Below are positions 25,910 through 35,900 of a DNA stretch of 36,306 bases, in pieces (position 1 is the first letter of the stretch; each line of letters opens with the position of its first letter). The notes under the pieces are model-generated. The model was given only the letters and a program-made list of their open reading frames with translations. It made no database searches and was not told the DNA's origin. The position numbers and the translations under genes were made by a program. This DNA comes from Pseudomonadota bacterium (GTDB taxonomy: Bacteria; Pseudomonadota; Gammaproteobacteria; Burkholderiales; Burkholderiaceae_C), in NCBI GenBank assembly GCA_018240325.1, contig JAFEFZ010000300.1, forward strand, positions 1-36,306. Direction: 5' to 3'.

Positions 25910-28543
25910 ATGGCCGCCCTGCCCCGAACCGCCGCCGCGCCCGCGGCCGGACCGATGCCGTTGCGCGAGCAGTTCCGCAGCGGCAAGGCAGAACTGCTGG
26001 CGCACTTCCTCGGCACGCGCGCGACCGCGCTGTCGGCCACGCGGCTGATCCGGGCGCTGACGCGCCACGCCGACGCGACGCTGTGCGCGCTGTGGGAGCA
26101 TGCGGCGCTGCCGCCGGGCGCGGCGCTGGTGGCGGTGGGCGGCTACGGCCGCGCCGAGCTGTTCCCCTATTCCGACGTCGACGTGCTGGTGCTGCTGCCC
26201 GACGAGCCGCAGCTCGACCTGGGGCTCGCGGGCGAGGACGTGGGCGCGCGCGTCGAAGCCTTCGTGCACGCCTGCTGGGACACCGGGATCGAGATCGGTT
26301 CGTCGGTGCGCAGCGTCGCCGAATGCGCCGAGCAGGCGCGCGCCGACGTGACGGTGCAGACGGCGCTGCTCGAGGCGCGGCTGCTGTGCGGATCGAAGCG
26401 GCTGTTCCAGGCGCTGTGCGACGCGACCGCGGCGGTGATGGACCCGCTGGCCTTCCTGCGCGCGAAGACGCTGGAGATGCGCCAGCGCCACGTCAAGTAC
26501 GAGGACACGCCCTACGCGCTCGAGCCCAACTGCAAGGAAAGCCCGGGCGGCCTGCGCGACCTGCAGGTGGTGATCTGGGTCGCGCGCGCCGCCGGCCTGG
26601 GGCGCAGCTGGGCCGACCTGGCGGCCAAGGGGCTGGTCACGCCCTTCGAGGCCGGGCGGCTGCAGCGGCACGAGGGCACGCTGCGGCTGGTGCGCGCACG
26701 GCTGCACGCGACCGCCGGCCGGCGCGAGGACCGGCTCGTGTTCGACCTGCAGACCGCGGTGGCCGAAAGCATCGGCTGCCAGGCGACGCGGACCCAGCGC
26801 GCCTCCGAGGTGCTGATGCACCGCTACTACTGGGCGGCCAAGGCGGTGACGCAGCTCAACCAGGTCCTGATGCTCAACATCGAGGAGCGCATCAGCGGCT
26901 CGGAAGCCGCGCCGATGCGGCCGGTGAGCGCGCTGTTCCTCGACCGCGGCGGCATGCTCGAAGTCGCCCACGACCGCGTCTATGCCGAGCACCCGAACGC
27001 GGTGCTCGAGACCTTCCTCGTGTACCAGCGCACGCCGGGCATCCGCGGCCTGTCGGCGCGCACGCTGCGCGCGCTGTACAACGCCCGCACGCAGATGGAC
27101 GCGCGCTGGCGGCACGACCCGGCCAACCGCGCGCTGTTCATGGACATCCTGCGCCAGCCGCAGGGCATCACGCACGCGCTGCGGCTGATGAACCAGACCT
27201 CGGTGCTGGGCCGCTACCTGTGGGTGTTCCGCCGCATCGTCGGGCGGATGCAGCACGACCTGTTCCACGTCTACACCGTGGACCAGCATATCCTGATGGT
27301 GGTGCGCAACATGCGCCGCTTCTTCATGCCGGAGCACGCGCACGAGTATCCGTTCTGCTCGCAGCTGGCCAGCCAGTGGGACGAGCCCTGGATCCTGTAC
27401 GTGGCCGCGCTGTTCCATGACGTCGCCAAGGGCCGCGGCGGCGACCACTCGGAGCTGGGCGCGCTCGAGGTGCGGCGCTTCTGCCGCGACCACGGCATCG
27501 GCCGCGACCACACCCAGCTGCTCGAGTTCCTGGTTCGCCGCCACCTGACGATGACCCAGGTCGCGCAGAAGCAGGACTTGAGCGACCCCGACGTGATCCA
27601 CGCCTTCGCGCGGCTGGTGGGCACGCCGCGGCGCCTGGACGCGCTGTACCTGCTGACGGTGGCCGACGTGCGCGGCACCAGCCCCAAGGTGTGGAACGCG
27701 TGGAAGGCCAAGCTGCTGGAAGACCTGTACCGGCTGACGCTGCGCGCGCTCGGCGGCGCGCAACCCAACCTCGACGCCGAGATCGAGGCGCGCAAGCACG
27801 AGGCGCGCCGGCTGCTGGCGCTGGAATCGGCGCCTGCCGGCTGCGCCGAGCCGCTGTGGCAGACGCTGGATGTCGGCTACTTCGCGCGCCACGACGCGGC
27901 CGACATCGCCTGGCACGCGCGCGCGCTGTGCGGCCGGATCGACACGCAGGAGCCGGTGGTGCGCGCGCGGCTGTCGTCGGTGGGCGAAGGGCTGCAGGTG
28001 CTGGTGTATTCGCCCGACATGCCCGACCTGTTCGCACGCATCTGCGGCTACTTCGACGGCGCCGGCTTCAGCATCCAGGATGCCAAGATCCACACCAGCC
28101 GCAGCGGCTGGGCGCTCGACACCTTCCAGGTCGAAAGCCTGCGGCTGCCCGACGGCGAGGCCGACGCCTACGCCGATCTGGCCGCGGCGGTCGAGCGCGA
28201 CGCCGCGGTCGCGCTGGCCTCGACCGGGCCGCTGCCCGAGCCGTCGCGCGGGCGGGTGTCGCGCCGCGTGCGCTCGTTCCCGGCACCGCCGCAGGTGGCG
28301 CTGCACCCCGACGAACGCGCGCAGCGCTGGCTGCTGCAGGTCAGCGCGAGCGACCGCTCGGGGCTGCTGTACGCGATCGCCCGGGTGCTGGCGCGGCACC
28401 ACATCAACCTGCACCTGGCGAAGATCAGCACGCTGGGCGAGCGCGTCGAAGACTCCTTCCTGGTCGACGGCCCGGCGCTGGATTCGCCGCGGCTGCAGCT
28501 GCAGATCGAGAGCGAACTGCTCGACGCGGTGACGCCGCCGTGA
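25910..28543 (+). CDS. glnD: Bifunctional uridylyltransferase/uridylyl-removing enzyme GlnD
   Basis: Sensor of glutamine status: uridylylates PII proteins when glutamine is low and removes UMP when it is high. The 877-residue protein has the nucleotidyltransferase motif GGYGRAELFPYSDVDVLVLL (Gly77-Gly78, Asp89, Asp91) at residues 75-96. The HD hydrolase domain follows, with ALFHDVAKGRGGDHSELG (His503, Asp504). Two ACT domains bind glutamine, at about 697-780 (FARICGYFDGAGFSIQDAKI) and 805-877 (SGLLYAIARVLARHHINLH). Length fits the family. PII and glutamine synthetase genes are not in the window. Confidence 0.97.
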   Translation: MAALPRTAAAPAAGPMPLREQFRSGKAELLAHFLGTRATALSATRLIRALTRHADATLCALWEHAALPPGAALVAVGGYGRAELFPYSDVDVLVLLPDEPQLDLGLAGEDVGARVEAFVHACWDTGIEIGSSVRSVAECAEQARADVTVQTALLEARLLCGSKRLFQALCDATAAVMDPLAFLRAKTLEMRQRHVKYEDTPYALEPNCKESPGGLRDLQVVIWVARAAGLGRSWADLAAKGLVTPFEAGRLQRHEGTLRLVRARLHATAGRREDRLVFDLQTAVAESIGCQATRTQRASEVLMHRYYWAAKAVTQLNQVLMLNIEERISGSEAAPMRPVSALFLDRGGMLEVAHDRVYAEHPNAVLETFLVYQRTPGIRGLSARTLRALYNARTQMDARWRHDPANRALFMDILRQPQGITHALRLMNQTSVLGRYLWVFRRIVGRMQHDLFHVYTVDQHILMVVRNMRRFFMPEHAHEYPFCSQLASQWDEPWILYVAALFHDVAKGRGGDHSELGALEVRRFCRDHGIGRDHTQLLEFLVRRHLTMTQVAQKQDLSDPDVIHAFARLVGTPRRLDALYLLTVADVRGTSPKVWNAWKAKLLEDLYRLTLRALGGAQPNLDAEIEARKHEARRLLALESAPAGCAEPLWQTLDVGYFARHDAADIAWHARALCGRIDTQEPVVRARLSSVGEGLQVLVYSPDMPDLFARICGYFDGAGFSIQDAKIHTSRSGWALDTFQVESLRLPDGEADAYADLAAAVERDAAVALASTGPLPEPSRGRVSRRVRSFPAPPQVALHPDERAQRWLLQVSASDRSGLLYAIARVLARHHINLHLAKISTLGERVEDSFLVDGPALDSPRLQLQIESELLDAVTPP

Positions 28544-28580
28544 AGCGCACCTTGCACACCGCAGCCGCGGCAGGCGCCCG

Positions 28581-29642
28581 ATGAGCGTGCGCATCGTCAG
28601 CGCCGCCGCGCTCGCCGCCGGCGACGAAGCCTTCGACGCGGTGATCGACGCGCGCTCGCCCGCCGAGTTCGCCGACGACCACCTGCCCGGCGCCGTCAAC
28701 TGGCCGGTGCTCGACGACGCCGAGCGCGCGCAGGTCGGCACGCTCTACAAGCAGGCCGGCGCGCTCGCGGCGCGCCAGGCGGGTGCGCCGCTGGCGGCGC
28801 GCCGCATCGCCGCGCACCTCGAGCGCGAGATGCCGGGCAAGGCGCGCGACTGGCGGCCGCTGATCTACTGCTGGCGCGGCGGCCAGCGCTCGGGCACGCT
28901 CGCGTGGTTCCTCGGCCAGATCGGCTTTCGCAGCGCGCAACTGTCCGGCGGCTACAAGGCCTGGCGCGCACTGGTGCGCACCGGGCTCGACCCGCTGCCC
29001 GCGCGGCTGCGCTGGCGCGTGCTGTGCGGTCGCACCGGCAGCGGCAAGACGCGGCTGCTGCAGGCGCTGGCCGACCAGGGCGCGCAGGTGCTGGACCTCG
29101 AAGGCCTCGCCCGGCACCGCGGCTCGGTGCTGGGCGCACTGCCCGACGCGCCGCAGCCGTCGCAGAAGCGCTTCGAGCACCTGCTGTGGCAGGCGCTGCG
29201 CGGCTTCGACCCGGCGCGGCCGGTGTACGTGGAGAGCGAAAGCCGGCGCATCGGCGCGCTGCGCGTGCCCGAGGCGCTGCTGGGGGAGCTGCGCGAGCAC
29301 GGCGACTGCCTGCGGCTGGAGCCGCCCTTCGAAGCGCGCGTCGCGCTGCTGCTGCAGGACTATGCGCACTTCGCGGCCGACGCCGACGCCTTCGGGCGGC
29401 TGCTGGAGCCGCTGGCCGAACTGCGCGGCCGCGCTGCCGTGGCCGGCTGGCAGGCGCTGGCGCGCGCCGGCGACTGGCCGGCGCTGTACGCGCAGCTGAT
29501 GCGCGAACACTACGACCCGCTGTACGAACGCTCGCTGCGCGGCAATTTCCGCCGGCTGGCGCAGGCCGAGGTGCTGGCGCTGCCCGACGCCGCGCCGGCC
29601 ACGCTGCGCGCGGCCGCCGCGCGGCTGATCGCAGCGGCGTGA
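28581..29642 (+). CDS. mnmH: tRNA 2-selenouridine synthase MnmH (SelU)
   Basis: Replaces the sulfur of 2-thiouridine at tRNA wobble position 34 with selenium, from selenophosphate, through a geranylated intermediate. The 353-residue protein has the rhodanese domain with active Cys97 in IYCWRGGQRSG (same number as in E. coli), then a P-loop GRTGSGKTRLLQAL near residues 149-162. It starts 37 bp after glnD, probably read from the same transcript. SelD is required for its substrate and is not in the window. Confidence 0.93.
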   Translation: MSVRIVSAAALAAGDEAFDAVIDARSPAEFADDHLPGAVNWPVLDDAERAQVGTLYKQAGALAARQAGAPLAARRIAAHLEREMPGKARDWRPLIYCWRGGQRSGTLAWFLGQIGFRSAQLSGGYKAWRALVRTGLDPLPARLRWRVLCGRTGSGKTRLLQALADQGAQVLDLEGLARHRGSVLGALPDAPQPSQKRFEHLLWQALRGFDPARPVYVESESRRIGALRVPEALLGELREHGDCLRLEPPFEARVALLLQDYAHFAADADAFGRLLEPLAELRGRAAVAGWQALARAGDWPALYAQLMREHYDPLYERSLRGNFRRLAQAEVLALPDAAPATLRAAAARLIAAA

Positions 29643-29707
29643 CAAGCCCGCCGGGCCGCCGCGCGCGCAGGCACCAGGAGGGCGCGGCCCGAAAGTCGTA
29701 CTGCCAG

Positions 29708-29756
29708 GCGGGCAAGCGCCCTGCCCGCAGCCCGATCGGCACACAGCGGCGACAAT
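29708..29756 (+). promoter_or_regulatory. mnmH hairpin and candidate promoter for the DUF2189 gene
   Basis: GCGGGCA (29708-29714) and TGCCCGC (29722-29728) form a 7 bp hairpin that may end the mnmH transcript. GACAAT at 29751-29756 is a possible -10 for the next gene, with a start near 29763. Both are modest signals. Confidence 0.35.
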
Positions 29757-29793
29757 CTGCGCCGCTGCCGTGGCCCGAACCGACCCGAACCCG

Positions 29794-30576
29794 ATGCCTG
29801 CACGCCCAGACACGACCGCCATGCCGCCGATGCGCAGCGTGGGCTTCAGGCAGCCGTTCGTCTGGCTCGCGCGCGGCTGGCACGACATGCTCGCCGCGCC
29901 CGTGCCCGCGCTGGCGCACGGCCTGATCGTCGCGGGCTTCGGGCTGCTGCTGCTGGCGGTGGCGCGCAGCCACTTCTGGCTGCTGGCCGGCGCCTTCAGC
30001 GGCTTCCTGGTGATGGGGCCGATCGCCGCCACCGGCCTGTACGCGGTGGCGCGCGCGCTCGAGCGCGGCGAAGCGCCGACGCTGGCCACCGCACTGGCCG
30101 CCTGGCGGCCGCGCGATCATCGGCTGGTCGGGTTCGGGCTGCTGCTGTGCGCGGCCGGCACTGCGTGGGTGCTGACCTCGGCGTCGCTGATCCGCGCCTT
30201 CGCACCGGCGCCGGTGCACCAGCCGCTGGACTTCATCCGCGTCGTCGTGCTGGCCGAACAGGGCTGGCTGTTCGAGGGCTGGCTGGCGCTGGGCGGCGTG
30301 CTGGCCGCGCCGGTCTACGCATCCAGCGTGATCGCGATCCCGCTGCTGATGGACCGGCGCGTCGGCATCCTCGACGCGGTGCTGGCCAGCTGGCGCGCGG
30401 TGCTCGCCAGCGTCGGGCCGATGACGCTGTGGGGTGCGCTGCTGCTGGCGATCACCCTGGTCGGCATGGGCACCGCGATGCTCGGGCTGATCGTCGCGGT
30501 GCCGTGGCTCGCTTATGCGAGCTGGCACGCCTACCGCGATCTGGTGGGCGCGGGCGGTTTGCCGCAGGCGGCCTGA
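29794..30576 (+). CDS. DUF2189 family integral membrane protein
   Basis: A protein of about 260 residues with roughly six predicted membrane helices (ALAHGLIVAGFGLLLLAVA, LLLCAAGTAWVLTSASLI, LLAITLVGMGTAMLGLIVA among them). The segment RQPFVWLARGWHDMLAAPVPALAHG near the N-terminus and HFWLLAGAFSGFLVMGPI are typical of DUF2189. No enzymatic motif is seen. The start is uncertain: GTG at 29770, ATG at 29794 and ATG at 29821 are all possible, and none has a clear ribosome site; 29794 is a compromise. Its stop overlaps the start of the next gene (TGATG). Confidence 0.85.
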   Translation: MPARPDTTAMPPMRSVGFRQPFVWLARGWHDMLAAPVPALAHGLIVAGFGLLLLAVARSHFWLLAGAFSGFLVMGPIAATGLYAVARALERGEAPTLATALAAWRPRDHRLVGFGLLLCAAGTAWVLTSASLIRAFAPAPVHQPLDFIRVVVLAEQGWLFEGWLALGGVLAAPVYASSVIAIPLLMDRRVGILDAVLASWRAVLASVGPMTLWGALLLAITLVGMGTAMLGLIVAVPWLAYASWHAYRDLVGAGGLPQAA

Positions 30577-30788
30577 TGTTCGGCTTCGACGAAGAACAGA
30601 TCGCGTGGTTCGGCCTGACGGTCGGCGTCGGCGCGTTCATCCTCTACATGCTGTTCATCATCTGGCAGCTGGCGCGCGAATCGAAGGCCGGCCGCTTCGG
30701 CACCTTCGTGCTGTTCCTGGCGCTGGGCTTCGGCATGCTCGGCTTCGTCGCCAAGGGCGTGATCAAGTACTTCCTGGCCGGCACCTGA
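30576..30788 (+). CDS. DUF2788 family small membrane protein
   Basis: A 70-residue protein with two predicted membrane helices (FGLTVGVGAFILYMLFIIWQ and FGTFVLFLALGFGMLGFVA) joined by a basic loop (ARESKAGR). Length and sequence fit the DUF2788 family, of unknown role. The start codon overlaps the stop of the DUF2189 gene, so both are made together. Confidence 0.85.
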   Translation: MFGFDEEQIAWFGLTVGVGAFILYMLFIIWQLARESKAGRFGTFVLFLALGFGMLGFVAKGVIKYFLAGT

Positions 30789-30801
30789 GAGGCTGCGATC
30801 G

Positions 30802-30822
30802 GCTGCGCGCGGCGTGCGCAGC
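30802..30822. terminator. Hairpin between convergent genes
   Basis: GCTGCGC (30802-30808) and GCGCAGC (30816-30822) form a perfect 7 bp stem with a 7 nt loop, between the DUF2788 gene and the end of the NodT-type gene. No T tract follows. Confidence 0.35.
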
Positions 30823-30899
30823 GCGCCGGCCGCGGCCGCCGCCATGCAGGGTCAGCCGGCCGTGCGCACCGGCACCGCCCCGGCCGCCGCGGCGCGGGT

Positions 30900-32363
30900 T
30901 CAGCCCGCCGGCCGTGCCGCCGGCGCTGCGGCGTCATCGGGCCCGCCGCCCGCGCCGACCGGCCACGGGGTTTCCCAGCCGCCGCCCAGCGCCTGGATCA
31001 ACGCCACCACCGCCTGCTGCAGTTGCAGCTGCAGTTGCAGCGCGCTGCGCCGCTGCGACAGCGCCGCCGCCTGCGCCACGACGACGTCGGTGTAGGCCGA
31101 CCGGCCGGCCGCGTAGCTGTTGATGATGCGCGCCTCGGCACCCGTGGCGGCATCGGCCGCGGCGCGCGTGTGCGCCAGCTGCAGGTCCAGCCAGGCCAGC
31201 GCGCTGAGCTGGTCCTCGACCTGCGTGAAGGCCGTCAGCGCCGTCTGGCGGTAGGCGGCGGCCGCGGCTTCGTGCGCGGCACGCGCCTGGTCGACCGCGG
31301 CGCTGCGTGCGCCGGCATCGAACAGCGTCTGCGCCACCGCCAGGCCCAGCGACCAGGCCAGCGTGGGCGCCGACGCCACCTGCGCGAGCGTGCCGCCGCC
31401 CGCGCCGATGCCGGCCGCCAGGTTGATGCTGGGGAAGTAGGCGCTGCGCGCGACGCCGATCGCCGCGTTGGCCGCCGCGACCGCACGTTCGGCGCCGGCG
31501 ATGTCGGGCCGGCGCAGCAGCAGTTGCGACGGCAGCAGCGGCGGCACCGTCGGCACCACCGCCACCCAGTTCTCTGAGGCGGGCACTGCGAACGCGGCCG
31601 GCGGCTCGCCGATCAGCAGCGCGATCGCGTGCTCGTAGGCTTCGCGGCTGCGCTGCATCGCGGCGCGGCTGGCCAGCGCGTTCTCCAGCGTGGCCTGCGC
31701 CTGCAGCACATCGGTGCGCGCGGCCACGCCCGCGTCGTAGCGGTTGGCGGTGATCACGGCCGCGCGCCGGTAGCCGACGATGATGTCGTCGAGCAGCGCG
31801 CCCTCGGCGTCGGCCTCGCGCAGCCCGAAGTAGGCCAGCGCCAGGCTGCCCTGCGCCGACAGCCGCGCCGCCGCCAGGTCGGCTTCGCTCGCCTGCACCC
31901 GCGCGCCCTGCGCCTGGGCGGCGGCGCCCACGCGGCCCCAGACATCGGGCGCCCACGATGCGGTCAAGCCGACCGACGCCGACCCGCGCGTGGGGCGGCC
32001 GCCACGCTGCTGGCCGAGCTCGGCGCCCAGCGTCGGCCACAGCTGCGCCTGCACCTGGCGCAGCAGCGCTTCGGCCTGGGCCACGTTGGCCACGGCCAGC
32101 GCCAGGTTCTGGTTGCCCAGCTCGACCCGGGCGACCAGCGCGTCGAGCTGCGCATCGCCGAACAGCTGCCACCAGCGGCCGGCCTGCCATGCTTGCGCCG
32201 CGGCGGCATCGACCCAGCCTGCGGGCGCATCGCCGGACTTCCAGCCGGGCGTCAGCTTCACCGCGGGCGGCTGGTCGGGCGGCACGAAGCTGCATCCGGC
32301 CAGCGCCGCGGCCAGCGCCAGCGCAATGGGCAGACGGTCGGCGCGGACGAACGAGGCAAGCAT
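30900..32363 (-). CDS. NodT-type outer-membrane efflux lipoprotein
   Basis: Trimeric TolC-like channel of an RND efflux system. The 487-residue precursor has a lipobox LAGC (Cys24) with Ser at +2, so it is sorted to the outer membrane. Two OEP repeats are visible: residues about 70-260 (NQNLALAVANVAQAEALLRQ) and 285-465 (LLRRPDIAGAERAVAAANAAIG, YRQTALTAFTQVEDQL, the NodT family landmarks). A Pro/Gly/Ala-rich tail ends the protein. It is on the same strand as mdtC but separated by a gene on the other strand, so it needs its own promoter. Partnership with the adjacent pump is inferred from location. Confidence 0.93.
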   Translation of the reverse strand: MLASFVRADRLPIALALAAALAGCSFVPPDQPPAVKLTPGWKSGDAPAGWVDAAAAQAWQAGRWWQLFGDAQLDALVARVELGNQNLALAVANVAQAEALLRQVQAQLWPTLGAELGQQRGGRPTRGSASVGLTASWAPDVWGRVGAAAQAQGARVQASEADLAAARLSAQGSLALAYFGLREADAEGALLDDIIVGYRRAAVITANRYDAGVAARTDVLQAQATLENALASRAAMQRSREAYEHAIALLIGEPPAAFAVPASENWVAVVPTVPPLLPSQLLLRRPDIAGAERAVAAANAAIGVARSAYFPSINLAAGIGAGGGTLAQVASAPTLAWSLGLAVAQTLFDAGARSAAVDQARAAHEAAAAAYRQTALTAFTQVEDQLSALAWLDLQLAHTRAAADAATGAEARIINSYAAGRSAYTDVVVAQAAALSQRRSALQLQLQLQQAVVALIQALGGGWETPWPVGAGGGPDDAAAPAARPAG

Positions 32364-32422
32364 GCGGGCAGGGTGGCCTGAAGTGCGGCACCGGCCAAGG
32401 GCAGCCCCTTGGCGCGGGCACG

Positions 32423-32428
32423 ATTATG
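32423..32428 (-). promoter_or_regulatory. Candidate -10 for the NodT-type gene
   Basis: On the minus strand CATAAT (32428-32423) would start transcription near 32416 and leave a leader of about 53 nt. It supports independent transcription of the channel gene. No good -35 is seen. Confidence 0.4.
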
Positions 32429-32536
32429 GTCAGCCCGCCGGCAGCCGCCGGCGCCGTAAAGAACGGTAAAGCCTGTCGTCGCAGCGCCGACAGCGGCCGT
32501 TGTGCAGCGGCGGCGTCCGCCGCAGGAGAAGGACAC

Positions 32537-32908
32537 ATGCGCATCGCTGCCCATCGATGGTTCGGCGCCGGCGCGCTGCCGGCCGTGGGCATGCTGGCCG
32601 CCGGCTGCGTGGTCGCGCCGGCCCCCGGCCCGCCGCCCGGCTATGGCGTCTATGCACCCGGCCCGCCGCCGGCCTACGGTGTCTACGCGCCGCTGCCGCC
32701 GCCCCCGCCGCCGGTGCAGGTGGTACCGGCGCTGCCCTACCCCGGCGCCGTCTGGATCGGCGGCTGGTGGAACTGGGGGGCCGGCCGCTATGCGTGGGTG
32801 CCCGGCTACTACGCACGCCCGTATCCGGGGCATCGCTGGGAGCCGCATCGCTGGGCGCCGCGGCCGGGCGGCGGCTGGGCCTTGCAGGGCGGCTACTGGG
32901 TGCGCTGA
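32537..32908 (+). CDS. WxxGxW-repeat lipoprotein (YXWGXW/BcpO-related)
   Basis: A 123-residue predicted lipoprotein. The signal peptide ends in LAAGC (Cys24). Next come a Pro-rich linker with a perfect-length tandem repeat (GPPPGYGVYAP, GPPPAYGVYAP; residues 31-52) and a Trp/Tyr/Gly-rich domain (WIGGWWNWGAGRYAWVPGYY, then HRWEPHRW), the WxxGxW family pattern. An AGGAGAAGGA ribosome site precedes the ATG. Function unknown. It lies on the plus strand between two minus-strand efflux genes, ending 25 bp before the mdtC stop. Confidence 0.85.
   Translation: MRIAAHRWFGAGALPAVGMLAAGCVVAPAPGPPPGYGVYAPGPPPAYGVYAPLPPPPPPVQVVPALPYPGAVWIGGWWNWGAGRYAWVPGYYARPYPGHRWEPHRWAPRPGGGWALQGGYWVR
32627..32692 (+). 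repeat. 33 bp tandem duplication inside the WxxGxW lipoprotein gene
   Basis: Two in-frame 33 bp copies (32627-32659 and 32660-32692) encode GPPP(G/A)YGVYAP twice. They differ mainly at third codon positions, so the duplication is not fresh. Confidence 0.8.
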
Positions 32909-32933
32909 CCGCGGCGGCGCAGCGGCTTCGGCA

Positions 32934-35900
32934 TCACGACGCCGCCGCACGCGCCAGCAGCGCCTCGTCGCGGCCGCGCCGGCGCAGCCGGTCCAGCAGC
33001 AGGTAGACCACCGGCGTGGTCAGCAGCGTCAGCAGCTGGCTGGCGATCAGCCCGCCGACGATGGTCACGCCCAGCGGCTGACGCAGCTCCCAGCCCTGGC
33101 CGAAGCCGATCGCCAGCGGCAGCGCGCCCAGGCCCGCGGCCAGCGTGGTCATCAGGATCGGGCGAAAGCGCAGCAGGCAGGCTTCGCGCACCGCCTGCAC
33201 CGCGCTCAGCCCGCGCGCGCGCTCGGCGTCGAGCGCGAAGTCGATGATCAGGATCGCGTTCTTCTTGACGATGCCGATCAGCAGGAACACGCCGATCAGC
33301 GCCATGATCGAGAACTCCATGCGCAGCGCGAGCAGCGCCAGCACCGCGCCGAAGCCCGCGCTCGGCAGCGTGGTCAGCACCGTGACCGGGTGGATCAGGC
33401 TCTCGTAGAGCATGCCCAGCACGATGTAGACCACCACGATCGCCGCGAGGATCAGCAGCCCCTGCTGCGACTGCGTCTGCTGCGCCTGCGCCGCCGCACC
33501 CGAGAACGCGCCGCGCACGTTGTTGGGCATGCCGATCGCGTCCACCGCGTCCAGCACCGCCTGCCGCCCCTGGTCGATCGACACGCCGTCGGCCAGGTCG
33601 AAGGACACCGTGCTGGACAGCTCGCCGCCGTCGTGGAACACGGCCACCGGCACCGCGCGCTCGCTGAAGGTGGCGAAGGCCGACAACGGCACCATGCGGC
33701 TCGGCGTCACCGAGATCGGCTGGCCGGTGGAGGCGCTGCGCAGCCCGGGGTTGGCCGCGCTGCCGCCGGTGCCGGCCGCGCTGGCGGCGCTGGCGGCACT
33801 GGCGCCCGCAGCGGCAGCGGCGGCCGGCCCGGCCGGCACGTACACGTCGCGCAGCGCCTGCGGCGACTGCGCGTGCCGCGGCGCCCATTCCAGCACCACG
33901 GTGTACTGGTTCAGGTCGCTGTACATCGTGGCCACCTGGCGCTGGCCGAAAGCGTTGTACAGCGCGGCGTCGATCGCGGCGAGCGACACGCCCAGCGCCG
34001 CGGCCTTCTCGCGATCGACGTCGACGAAGGTCTCGACGGCGTTGTCGCTCTGGTCGTCGTCGATGTCGGTCAGCCGCGCGTCCTGCTTCAGACGCGCGGT
34101 CAACCGGGCCGTCCAGGTCTTCAGGTCGGCCTGGCTGTCGGCCTTGAGCGTGAACTGGTAGGTGGAATTGCTGCTGCGCCCGCTCATGCGCAGCTCCTGC
34201 GCCGGGTTCAGGAACACGCGCAGGCCGGTGATCCGCGCCAGCTGCGGGCGCAGCCGGTCGATCACGGCGCGCGTGCGCTCGCCCGGCGGTCGCAGCCTCG
34301 CCGGCTTCAGCGCCACCGACAGGAAGCCGCCCGAGCTGCCGCCGGTGAACGCCACCACCGTGCCCACCGACGGGTCGGCGCGGATGATGTCCACCGCCTG
34401 CTGCAGCTTGTCGGCCAGGGCCGCCGACGAGATGCTCTGGTCGGCGCGCAGGCCGCCGAACATCTGGCCGTTGTCCTGGTCGGGGAAGAAGCCCTTGGCG
34501 ATGTGCTCGAACAGGTAGGCGTTCAGCCCGATCACCGCCAGCAGCACCCCCACCACCAGCCACGGCGAGGCCAGCGCCCAGTCGAGCGAGCGCGCATAGG
34601 CGCGCAGCACCAGCCGGCCGCCGGCATCGGCACCGCGCGCCACGCGATCGCGCAGCCGGCCCGCCAGGCTGCGGCGCGGCGGCGGCGCCGCGTCGCCCGG
34701 CTGCGGCCGCGCCGGCAGCAGCAGCGCGCACAGCATCGGCGTGGTCGTCAGCGAGATCACGAGCGAGATCAGCACCGCGCTCGACAGCGTGACCGCGAAC
34801 TCGCGGAACAGCCGCCCGACCTGCTCGCCCATGAACAGCAGCGGGATGAACACCGCCACCAGCGACACGCTGATCGTCAGCACGGTGAAGCCGACTTCGC
34901 GCGCGCCCTCGAGTGCGGCTTCGCGGCGCGGGCGGCCCATCTCCAGGTGGCGCGAGATGTTCTCGAGCACGACGATGGCGTCGTCGACCACGAAGCCGGT
35001 AGCCACGGTCAGCGCCATCAGCGTCAGGTTGTTCAGCGAGAAGCCGAGCGCGGCCATCACCGCGAGCGTGCCCAGCAGCGACACCACCGTGGCCACCGCC
35101 GGGATCGCCGCCGCGCGCAGGTTGCGCAGGAACAGGCCCACCACCAGCACCACCAGCAGCACCGCGATCAGCAGCGTGATCTCGACTTCGCGCACCGATG
35201 CGCGGATCGAGCCGGTGCGGTCGATCGCCACCTGCAGCTCGATGTCGGGCGGCAACTGCTCGCGCAGCTGCGGCAGCAGCGCCTCGATCGCGTCGGCGGT
35301 GGCGATCAGGTTGGCGCCGGGCTGCTGCGTGATGTTGACGACGATCGCCGGCCGGCCGTTGAACATGCCGCGGGTGCGCGTGTCCTGCACGCCGTCGATC
35401 ACGCGCGCCACCTGCGACAGCCGCACCTCCTGCTGGTTGCGCACGGCCACGATCAGGTCGCGGTAGTCGGCCGCGCGCAGCCCCGGCGCCGGCGTCAGCA
35501 CCTGCAGCGCGCGGCCGTCGGCCGCGCCGCCCGACTCGACCACGCCCTTGGGCCGGTTGGCGTTGTTGGCCTGCAGCGCCGCGCGCACGTCGTCGGCGCT
35601 GATGCCCAGTTCGTTCAGCGCGTAGGGGTTCAGCTCGACGCGCACCGCCGGCTGCGAGCCGCCGCCCAGCGTCACGTCGCCCACGCCCGGCACCTGCAGC
35701 AGCCGCTGGCCGATGATGTTGTTGACGGCGTCGTAGATCTGCCCGGGCGTTCGCGTCTTCGAAGTCAGCGCCAGGATCAGGAAGGGCTGCGCCGCCGGGT
35801 TGGCCTTGCGGTAGGTCGGGTTGGTGCGCAGGTTGGCCGGCAGGTCGATGCGCGCGGCGTTGATCGCCGCCTGCACGTCGCGCGCGGCGCTGTCGATGTT

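Noticed and set aside
25763-28741. A 992-codon minus-strand frame opposite glnD, and a similar one of 714 codons opposite uvrB (4392-6536)
   Set aside because: Both lie antisense to well-identified genes and show only the composition bias of high-GC DNA.
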